From NCBI RefSeq assembly GCF_965638725.1, contig NC_134951.1, positions 7,029,618 through 7,093,617 on the forward strand: 64,000 nt of DNA, in the 5' to 3' direction. Below the pieces are notes generated by a model. It was not told where the DNA came from and searched no databases. It saw only the letters and a program-made list of their open reading frames with translations. The position numbers and the translations under genes were made by a program. This DNA is from Aptenodytes patagonicus (lineage: Eukaryota > Chordata > Aves > Sphenisciformes > Spheniscidae). Positions 52,574 to 61,078 of the stretch are shown piece after piece (the stretch's first letter is position 1; every line of letters starts with the position of its first letter).

Positions 52574-53438
52574 GTGCATCTGATTACCTACTGGAAACAC
52601 TTTGAAGTATCAACAATGAACTCGATGTTAACATTATTTTTTTCTGGAGTAGTTGCCTGTTGTGCTCACTCTACTGGTGATTCAGTATCCAGGTTACTAC
52701 TCGTGTCCTTTGATGGCTTCAGGGCTGATTACTTGGAAACCTATAAACTTCCTCATCTTCAGAAGTTCATTGAGGATGGTGTGCTTGTAAAACAAGTTAC
52801 GAATGCTTTTATCACCAAGACTTTCCCAAACCATTATACCATAGTGACAGGTTTATATGAAGAAAGCCATGGCATCGTGGCTAATGACATGTACGATGCA
52901 GATGCCAAGAAAAAGTTTTCACAGTTCAATGATTCAGATCCCTTCTGGTGGAACGAGGCAGTTCCAATTTGGGTAACAAATCAACAGCAGGGAAATGGAG
53001 CAAGTGCTGCTGCAATGTGGCCCGGTACCGATGTAAAAATTAATGATACGACTCCTCATTTCTTTTTGAAGTATAACTTTTCAGTAACATTTGAGGAGAG
53101 AGTGGAGAAAATTGTTGCGTGGCTGAACAGCTCTAATCCAGTAGTCAGTTTTGCTACATTATACTGGGAAGAACCAGATGCAAGTGGGCACAAGTATGGA
53201 CCAGATGACACTGTGAACATGCGCAAAGTATTAGAAGAAGTGGATAATCATATCGGTTTCCTTACGAATAAATTGAAGGCATTAGGTTTGTGGGACACTA
53301 TTAATATCATAATAACAAGTGATCATGGAATGGCCGCCTGTTCTGCAAAGAAGCTGATTATCCTGGATGACTGCATTGGTCGCAATAACTATACTCTGAT
53401 AGACAAGAGTCCAGTTGCTGCAGTGCTGCCAAGGCAGA
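52574..53438 (+). CDS. ENPP4: ENPP4 exon 2 (first coding exon)
   Basis: The exon follows a TTTTTCAG acceptor and carries a 42-base 5' UTR remainder before the ATG at 52616. It encodes residues 1-274, with six of the seven catalytic/metal residues. It ends CAG-A before the donor GTATGT at 53439. Reading past the donor gives a short false extension that stops at 53506. Confidence 0.95.
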
Positions 53439-56400
53439 GTATGTTTCGGGTTTGGTTTTTTTTAAATCATACACTGAGAATTAAATCTTGTTTATCTTAC
53501 TACTAAAAAGTACACGCTATGGTAGACTGTTTACATCTTTTGCAAAACCCGTGTAGTTCATATTGCACAACTTTGACAAAATTTAATGAATAAGCTAAAG
53601 AATGTCTGTTTATTTAGGACTTACTTTGTTTTGGTAATCAATGGGCCAAGGAGCATTTCTTGTCAAATTGCTGTGGGTGGTAGAGGTGGTGAAGTCCTGG
53701 TACAGCTTATTGAAAAAGCAGATAGGCCCTTAGTATGCCTGCTGTCTTGTTGCTCATTTATTCTATACAGTTGTAATTCACAGTGAGCATGACGTAAGCC
53801 CTCACGTTTATTCAGAATAAAAATTGTCATTGTCTAAACTTCCAATTAAAAATCTAAACCCCAATTTGATCGCTTTACCACTTCCATTTCTGTGAATGAA
53901 ACTTCAGTTTTCATACTGTGAATTCAGTTTTTGTATCTTGGAGTAGTTACTAACAGGCATGTCTTAAATCATGGCGCTGCTGGTCTCAGTTTCCACAACT
54001 GTGGCCAGACTGAAGCAATTGTAACGAACAAAATGATTTATACAGTAAAAAAATTTAATATTTACTGCTTTGGATAAAAATATTGATTACCTTGGCATGT
54101 GATTGCTTTCTCTTGATGTCGCTGCTTGAGTTTTGCTCTCCTCCCCCCCCAAGCCCAGAGGGTAAGTTGAATTGTAGGTCCAAAACCACAGCCATGAGGT
54201 GCCTGATTTAAAATGAGAGCAAATTCTGAAATCCACCTTGATACACGTAGCATTTCATTAGGAACATGAAAAAATCCTTTTCTATCTGCCTTTTAAAAAA
54301 TAATTGTTTTGAAAAGAATGGAGCTTAGGTTTAATGACAGATAATTGCAGTGAATGGGACATAATTTCCAGCTGTTTCACATGCAGTTTTTTTCTTGGCA
54401 GACAAAAGAGACGTGTATAACTTACTGAAAAAATGCAGCAGTCACATGAAAATATATCTCAAAGAAGAAATTCCAGACAGATTTCATTATCGTCATAATA
54501 AGAGAATTCAACCCATAATTCTGGTTGCAGATGAAGGCTGGACGATTGTACAAAATGAGTCACTTCCAAAATGTAAGTGTGTTTTCCTCATTTATGCTCT
54601 TGGTGGCTTTTGTTGGTAAACTGTCTTGTTTTTATTCCAGCCATCTGTGGGATGGTCTGAGTTTAGCGAGTGTCCTGGCACAGTCCTGGCACTGTGCATC
54701 TTTAGGAACATCTCAGCATTTTCTAGAACATTCTCAGCCTGAGCCTGGAGTGTTTTAACAGATGAGGAAGAGATGGGGGATATTCCATTGGCTAAAACAT
54801 TTTGTCATGTTCAACTTAATAGCCTGAGGTACACTTTTAACTTAAGCAAGTTAGCAGTCTGTCTCAAGTTTCCACTGGAGTGTGGTTTAACTATTGTTTG
54901 TATATAAAATATATATATAGGGGAGCATAAATTGAAGAATGCAAGACACAACATTTAGTGTTACAGTACATATACGAGGAAACAAAACTAAATGTGAGGA
55001 AGTACTAAAAATAATAGGAACACAACAATAATGGTCAAAGAAGCCAGAGTTCTTCCTGTTAGGGGCATCAAATAGCATGTTTTAAAGACAAAAAACAAAA
55101 CCGCTGTTACTTCACACAGTGCATTGCTAAGATATGCGCTTTCTTCCTGCTAGATGCTATGATATGTCAAATTACATACATACCTATATATATGTATATG
55201 TGTGTGTATCTGTATATTTCCAGGTTTTTGACATGCAAGGGTTTGGGGTTTTTTTGGCAGACAAAAGAGGCGTGTATAACTTACTGAAAAAATGCAACAG
55301 TCACATGAAAGCATATCTCAAAGAAGAAATTCCAGATTTCATTATCATCATAGTAAGAGAGTTCAACCCATAATTCTGGTTGCAGATGAAGGCTGCATAT
55401 ATATATATATATATGTATGTATATGCATGTGTTCAGAAAGTGATTGGACAAACTCTTGGAAGAAAAATCCATTAATAGGAACTAAATACAAAAGTACCAA
55501 CTTCCAGGAAGTTTCTGAGCAGCCAACAGCTCGAGGCTGGTTGGTATGTCAGGGCTGACCCTGTTGCATACTTCCCAGACTCCCTGTTACGACTGCTGTC
55601 AGAGACAGGATGCTGGGTGGTGCAAACTCCTGGTTTCACCCAGTTTGGCTGTTCTTACTGTCTGCCCTTTGCACATTTAAGTTCAAATTTTCTCATTATT
55701 TGTACAAAAGTACTGCTTAGAATGTAAGGTTAAGTTTTTATTTTAATTACCCCACAGATTTGTTACAATCATCTTCAAACAGACAACACATAGCACACGT
55801 GGTCTCTTTCTTGTTTATGGTTAGATTCAATTTCATGCACCTAAAAATCATTAGTAAGTGTATATTTAGAAGTAAGAGCATTGTATCAATTGAAGTGAAT
55901 CACTTTTGAAACAATTTTGCTAGCCAAGGCTTCCCAGAAGCAGGCAGGGGAGGTTTTAGCCTAAAAGGCTATTTAAGTGTTTATTGTACTTGTCTTCATG
56001 GACAAAGTGGCAGTGTAATGATTGGCAAGTGTACCAATACCTACACGGTATCTAGCAATGTTGGCGCACACCAGCCCTCCTACTTCAGAGGTGAAAGACG
56101 GAAACTTCACTGGAGAGGGCACTCGGAACAACTGTTCAAAACAAGCAAGTAGAAGAAGGAGAAAAAAAAATGTAATCAAGAAACGTAGGACTGCATTCCA
56201 TCAAGCGAGATGTGGCACAGTAGTATCTTTGTGGTAAAAAACATAATGGTGGAGAACATTAGAAAGGAATATTGGAAGTACACCGAAGCAGTGAGTGTGA
56301 CCTAATTGATAGGAATCATGACATTTCACATCAGAAACCTCAATGAAGCAGCCGAGGAGACTGTTCTGGGGACCGACTCGTTAAACTGTTACTAAGAAAT

Positions 56401-57415
56401 GAACTCCAAACTTAAATGCAGTCACTCAAATACTGTGCTGCATGTGCTATGAGAAATTTTTGGCACCTTGGACAGATTTTTCAGGCATGTTACTAGGAAA
56501 TTGGACTATGGCTGCCTTTTAGCTGTTTATATTCCACCAAAAAATTGGAGTATTTCTTAAAAACCTACCAAATGTCCAAGTACTGGTGACCTTGTAGCCG
56601 CAAACATTTTGTTATTAGCCTGTCACAGGCATCGTGATCCTTTGACTGGTTTTTGGTTTTGGCTGTTTGGGTATCCCTTCTCCTGAAGTACCTAATCTGA
56701 TAAGCGTGATTTGAGGATACTTAATGGGCTCAAACTGAACACTATCAAGGGGAAGGTGCTTGAAATAATCAAAGTGTCTGCTTTTGCAAAGGGGAGATGT
56801 CTTTCCAAAATTTGTACAAATTTGCATTCCAGCTACTGACTTGTGGATCGGCAATGTCCTTTTCGACTTTGGCATGAGGAGTGCGAAGGGGAAAACTGAA
56901 AATGTTGATGACCAAAAGGAAAAGAGAGAATTTGGGGGAGGGGAGGTGGGAAGGACCACGGCCTTTGGGGGTGGGGGAGAGATAGGGAGGGGAATACTCA
57001 ATATGCAAACAGAAAGTGTGACGTTAACTCTCAACTCTGCATTTCTCCAGTAGGCGACCACGGCTATGACAACGCTCTCCCAAGTATGCATCCGTTCCTG
57101 GCTGCTCGCGGGCCTGCTTTTCATCGGGGTTACAAGCAGAGCACGATGAACAACGTTGATATTTACCCAATGATGTGCCACATCCTGGGCCTGACACCAC
57201 AGCCGCACAACGGCACTTTCAGTAACACCAAGTGCTTGCTGGCTGACCAGTGGTGCATAAATCTTCCAGAAGCTATTGGGATAGTTATTGGGGCTTTTAT
57301 GATACTGACTACTTTCACCTGCATTATAATAATCTCAAAGAATAGAGTAGCTCCCCCACGGCCATTTTCCCGGCTTCAGTTACAATATGATGATGACGAT
57401 CCTTTAATCGGATAG
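52616..57415 (+). CDS. ENPP4: ENPP4, ectonucleotide pyrophosphatase/phosphodiesterase 4 (three coding exons)
   Basis: Joining 52616-53438, 54402-54572 and 57051-57415 gives 452 residues (human ENPP4 has 453) with no break; all three junctions are phase 1 and use GT/AG. It is a type I membrane protein of the ENPP family. ENPP4 hydrolyses extracellular dinucleoside polyphosphates such as Ap3A and has been linked to platelet activation. Visible features are a signal peptide (about 1-18), the metal site D33 in LVSFDGFR, and the nucleophile T69 in [10 protein letters not shown]188 and H192 lie in [13 protein letters not shown]236/H237 in TSDHGM and H335 in GDHGYDN. This is the full two-zinc set. 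N-glycosylation sequons include N105, N143, N154 and N171. A membrane segment spans about 406-426, and the short acidic tail ends DDDDPLIG as in mammals. The ATG has A at -3. An upstream in-frame GTG at the exon edge is not a start. Confidence 0.97.
53439..54401 (+). other. ENPP4: ENPP4 intron 2
   Basis: 963 bases from donor GTATGT to acceptor TTTCTTGGCAG. No repeat or other gene recognised. A C-run (CCCCCCCC) occurs at about 54141. Confidence 0.9.
54402..54572 (+). CDS. ENPP4: ENPP4 exon 3 (coding)
   Basis: 171 bases, phase 1 at both ends, encoding about residues 275-331, including the conserved [13 protein letters not shown] block. The donor is GTAAGTGT at 54573. This is the functional copy of a duplicated exon; the broken duplicate lies 859 bases downstream. 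Confidence 0.95.
55185..55217. repeat. TA/TG microsatellite upstream of the exon 3 duplicate
   Basis: Alternating TA then TG dinucleotides (tatatatatgtatatgtgtgtgtatctgtatat). It abuts the left edge of the duplicated exon segment. Confidence 0.8.
55214..55396 (+). pseudogene. Broken tandem copy of ENPP4 exon 3
   Basis: From 55261 to about 55390 this matches exon 3 (54402-54535) with seven substitutions and one 4-base gap, roughly 95% identical. The copy includes the acceptor side: 'atttccag…tttacatgca…tttttttggcag' is shared upstream from about 55214. The 4-base deletion, after the codons for EEIP, shifts the frame and gives a TAA stop near 55370. The last 37 bases of the exon and the original GTAAGT donor are missing; sequence similarity stops at a TA repeat at 55396. 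It cannot supply a normal exon. A new GTAAGA donor-like word has arisen at 55353. The identity level implies a fairly recent duplication. Confidence 0.92.
55396..55430. repeat. TA/TG microsatellite truncating the exon 3 duplicate
   Basis: A (CATATATAT)…GTATGTATATGCATGTG stretch starts exactly where similarity to exon 3 ends. This suggests that repeat expansion or a breakpoint within a repeat removed the exon's end. Confidence 0.8.
56967..56992 (+). promoter_or_regulatory. G-quadruplex-forming motif upstream of ENPP4 exon 4
   Basis: Four G-runs (G5, G5, G3, G4) with loops of 1, 7 and 1 bases fit the G3+N1-7 rule on the transcribed RNA strand, ending 58 bases before the exon 4 acceptor. A further G-rich stretch (G5AG4AGGTG3) lies just upstream at 56934-56950. 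It could affect splicing of the last exon; this is inference only. Confidence 0.5.
57051..57415 (+). CDS. ENPP4: ENPP4 exon 4 (last coding exon)
   Basis: It encodes residues 331/332-452: the last metal ligand H335, the [12 protein letters not shown] segment, the [14 protein letters not shown] block, C393/C400, the membrane span and the cytoplasmic tail. It ends in TAG at 57413-57415 and continues into the 3' UTR. Confidence 0.96.
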
Positions 57416-58004
57416 CGTATAGGGAGCCTCGCCTCACTTGCTAAATAGTGGTTTCAGGAAGAGGGTTTGAACTTGCACCGGATGGCGTTCTCTGATGCAC
57501 TTTAACAGTATCCATATAAAATACTGTACAGCCAGATCTTGCTAACTTGTTTGTGCGTGCTACCTGACTAGTAGTCCTGTAAAAATGGTGAACAGGTGGC
57601 TTTCTGCAGGAAGAGATGCTTAACATAATAAGGATGCTTAGTTCTTCATTCAAGCCTTTGAACACTTTCAAAATGAAATTCCAGAGTATGAACTAGCCAG
57701 GAGAGACTAAGTGAATTTTAATATTTGTAAATAATTATTTTTTTGTATTAAATTTAAATTAATGTTGACTTCTTTTAGTGTTCTTGTACCTGTATTGGAA
57801 AGAAGATCTTTTTTTATGAGAGTTAGAAGTTAGTTCTGTTTGGACAGTATATTCTAATTTGTTCTTAAATTTGGGGATAGAGGGTATAGAGAAGATCCAA
57901 TACTTCTGTTTCCACCCTAAGCCAGCAATATGACAAGAAACTGGTGAGAAGGAAAACGGAAGTCAGTGAGGAAAGAATTGGTACATACCACTTGTATTTT
58001 GAGC

Positions 58005-58010
58005 AATAAA
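58005..58010 (+). terminator. ENPP4: ENPP4 polyadenylation signal (proximal)
   Basis: AATAAA in the sense orientation, 590 bases after the stop codon, followed within 25 bases by a GT-rich element. Confidence 0.6.
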
Positions 58011-58260
58011 GTATGCTGTTCAGTGGTTATAACACTGGGCAGATGGCTCTGACGTTTCTAGACGTGTGTCCGTGGATGACTTAGTTCCACAGTTCCTGCA
58101 CTCGGAGAGTTGGGATGGTACTACTTGCTTATCTCAAGGATGTCAATTTAATCTGAGAATCCTGGGATTACTCAGTTTAATGGGCTGTAGTAGTAAAATT
58201 ACTGCTTCTAAACCCTGTGAAAAGTTTTTCAGGTGTAAACTTTGCTGAAGGTGTTTTTGT

Positions 58261-58266
58261 AATAAA
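58261..58266 (+). terminator. ENPP4: ENPP4 polyadenylation signal (distal)
   Basis: A second AATAAA, followed by GGTGGTTCTG and GTGTAG, which would also serve as a downstream GU-rich element. Confidence 0.5.
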
Positions 58267-58988
58267 GGTGGTTCTGCCCTGTGTAGCGGCTGATAATTAT
58301 CTTTTGAAGGCCATCATATGCTAAAAAGCAACAACTGAAAGTTTGACGTGCAGTCATCAAACAAGGATTCCAAACTCCTATTTTAAACCCTGGAAATTTA
58401 AAGGGAAAAGTTAATTTATTTTTTGAGATAGGATCTGTTATCTGTAGTGTCTGAGTTGTATAGATGTAAAGTTCTGGTGAAGACCAGTGCTCTTAATTGA
58501 AACCTCTTGATTCCTTGTTAATGGTCAAGTCTAGTAACTTGCTATAAAAAAAAAAAATAATTTGATTTAGAAAGCCTTAGTGGTACCTTATCTTTCAGTG
58601 AGGAAAGAACATGAGGTTAAATTGTTAATGCTAACCCAAAAAGAGAACTACATTTACCAAGTCCTTTTCCTACAAGTTTGATGGGTTTAAGAACTGATAA
58701 TTTGAAGTGAGAGCTGAGGTACCTGGTAGCATGCAATGTCATTTCTTGTTCACAGGCTCAAATTCAATGCAATTTGGTATTAGCCACAGACTACCTTTTA
58801 GTGGTCCAACTGGGAGGAAGTATGGACTTCGGAGGGAAGGGTTACTTTTAACTGCCCACTGAAAAAAAGAAATTTGAGTTGTAAAAATGATGTGTGGAAG
58901 TTTTACTAATTTGTATCTTCCTCTCTGAGGATTCTGTTGTACTGATTAAAAACACAGTACAAAAAGTAACCTGTTCTGCTTCCCCCTG

Positions 58989-59001
58989 CCCCCCCCCCCC
59001 C
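58989..59001. repeat. Poly-C run
   Basis: Thirteen C residues in a CT-rich context. Confidence 0.8.
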
Positions 59002-59578
59002 TTCTTAAACTACTAGTTACTACTTACTGACTAATGCTTTACTCTGGATTAATCTGAATTTGAAAGAGGCTCAGGCCCCTTGAAAAATCTGTACTGTTAC
59101 TGACAGTGTACTGGATTTTAGACTGTTGATATAATAGAGTGATAGCTGGACTGAACACAGAAGCTAGTTACTTTTTCATCTTGATGGAAGATTTTAAATA
59201 ATTAATTACATACAATAAGAGGTCAGGTTAATGAGTAACTATGAAGTAAATGTTTTGCAGGGTAGAACCTAGGCTTAGAGATGCTGTAAAAGGGAGGATG
59301 CTTGAATTCCTGCATTGGAGAGAGTTGTTAGTTTCTTGTAATTTTGCTAATAACTGCTGCCATCCTCGGAGGGTGGCAGACTTGCTGGGAGATGCTTTGC
59401 ATCATCTATCTATGGAGAGGCTTGACTCAACTGAGTTATCTTTGTCTTTCTGGCAGACTTGATAAGACCAAACTGTACCATACTCTACCTGTGAGGGTTT
59501 TTTTTCTAGATGCTAAAACTGATTAGCACGGTATATGCTCCACTCTATTCTTCCCTTCTTCCTCCTTCCCCCAACAGT

Positions 59579-59640
59579 TCATAGAATCATAGAATCATAG
59601 AATCATTGAGGTTGGAAAAGACCTCTAAGATCATCGAGTT
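59579..59640 (-). mobile_element. CR1 LINE 3' tail fragment, minus orientation
   Basis: Only the last 60 or so bases of a CR1 are present: three CATAGAAT-type tail units followed by 'tgaggttggaaaagacctctaagatcatcgag', the reverse complement of the CR1 3' UTR end. It is an extreme 5' truncation with the same 3' UTR subtype as the copy at 12.7 kb. Confidence 0.93.
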
Positions 59641-61072
59641 GTCATACAGCGTGTGCTTGATGTGCTTTCAGTTCCTCTCTGCATCACCATCTTAAGCCAG
59701 GTGTCAAGGTTACCGCCAAGGTTTTAATTACCAGACATGTAAATGTTGAGTGAAGTCAACATTGAATGGCAGCACTCTAATCTGAAATACAAATATTGTT
59801 AAAAATGGGGAAATCTAAGTCTAAACGCACTTTTCCTTCTAGCTCTAGGTAGCCCTTTCTGATAAGAATCGCTACAGGCAACCAAGCTCCTATGAAACCA
59901 GGAAGTGAATGGTAGTATCTAGCAGAAGTCCTTATTACCCTCTACTCCTCCTCCCTTTAGTGTTGAGACTAAGCAATGCTATTGTGGGAAGGGTTTAAAG
60001 AGAAGGTTTAAGTATTAAGAAATAGGATAAACTATATTCCAGTTGCATTGCTAATTATTTTCAATTCCAAAGACGCGATATGGTCTAAAGAGTGCCGAGT
60101 ATTCTTCCTGGCACCATTCTTTGCTGCTGGCAGGGAGGGTTTTAAAGTAGCTCTTGTGATAAAGGAGATACCCTACAATAGCTTGTGGCAACTTGCTAAA
60201 TATACGCAACTCTGCAACGTTCATACAGGGCATATTAATTTAGGGGAAGTTCTTAACACTTAAACTAGCATCGAAGTTTAGAAGGAAATAGGGGAAGTTT
60301 GTAACACTACTTCCCAGCGGTGAAGACTGATGTTTCATTATGTTGACTGCCTCTATAAAGGAACTCTCAACACTGGGTAGAAAAGCCTTAAAGCATCCAC
60401 CCCTCTGGGTTTATATGCTTTTTGTCCATTAGCACCAAGGAAACAGTTCCAGAATTGAGCAGATTTCAACTAACTGTAGGTCCAAGCCACTTGTTTCAGG
60501 GGGAAGTTTAACTTGCTATAAATTGAAAAGAATGTACTGCTTATGAAAATAAACCAACATCATCATATACCTCCAAGGATCAGACCACAGGGACAGATGT
60601 TTGCTTTAATATGCACGGTACCACCTTTTACTGTAAAAAACAGTAACAGAGATTTGTTAATATGATTCAGACTAGGATTTCATTATGGGTAGGCCGTCCA
60701 TTTGCAATACTGCAGATACCACTATTGAACTTGCCATTTTCATGTGCTTGCAACAATTTTTGTGGTCTAACATCTAATAAACGCTTATGTTACCTTTACT
60801 GTAGTACAGACATGCCATTTCTGGAAAGATATGTACCGCAGCATAGTAGATATGGTCAAAACAGCATCCATGGCCATTATTTAAGCAGGGAAAATTCAGA
60901 AGTAAGCCTGCTATAGTTGCGCTTTACAAAACAGCAGGACTCAGCAGCTGCACGTTTGTCATTCTTCCCACACACAGCTCAAGACTGTGTTGTTCCACAC
61001 TTCTGAAAAGTCACGCTGTACAACCCTTCATCTTATAATAGGCATTTTTGCACTTTTTTTTTCGAGACCGCA

Positions 61073-61078
61073 TTTATT
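61073..61078 (-). terminator. Candidate polyadenylation signal of a convergent minus-strand gene
   Basis: The minus strand reads ACAATAAATGCGG, a canonical AATAAA, at the point where plus-strand composition changes from T/G-rich to A/C-rich. In the human arrangement ENPP5 lies to this side in the opposite orientation, so its 3' end is a natural candidate. No ENPP5 coding sequence is seen in the window. Confidence 0.35.

Larger units (their letters stand above)
54573..57050 (+). other. ENPP4: ENPP4 intron 3
   Basis: 2.5 kb containing the exon 3 duplicate (55214-55396), TA/TG microsatellites on both sides of it, and a G-rich tract near the 3' end. The acceptor is CATTTCTCCAG at 57050. The rest (55.45-56.9 kb) shows no recognisable repeat. 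A 197-codon antisense frame at 56615-57208 overlaps exon 4 and is probably chance. Confidence 0.9.
57416..58285 (+). other. ENPP4: ENPP4 3' UTR (to the first polyadenylation signals)
   Basis: T/A-rich sequence after the stop codon. Two canonical signals are visible: AATAAA at 58005-58010 and at 58261-58266. The first is followed by a GT-rich stretch (GTATGCTGTTCAGTGGTT) suitable for cleavage. Longer transcripts are possible. No coding sequence. Confidence 0.7.
58286..61050. other. Downstream flank of ENPP4
   Basis: No coding exon recognised. It contains a C-run (58989-59001) and a CR1 tail (59579-59640). T/G bias on the plus strand continues from ENPP4 through most of it, which may reflect read-through or alternative long 3' ends. 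Confidence 0.5.

Noticed and set aside
52574-52615. Upstream GTG start for ENPP4 giving 14 extra residues
   Set aside because: The GTG is the first codon after a 3' splice site. The ATG at 52616 has a good context and is followed directly by the signal peptide.
56615-57208. 197-codon minus-strand frame overlapping ENPP4 exon 4
   Set aside because: It runs antisense through a true coding exon and a G-rich tract. It has no recognisable motif and no minus-strand gene structure.
58015-58110. tRNA-derived SINE or MIR head (agtggttataacactgggcag…)
   Set aside because: Only the first dozen bases resemble the MIR/tRNA A-box region; the rest does not follow the consensus well enough.
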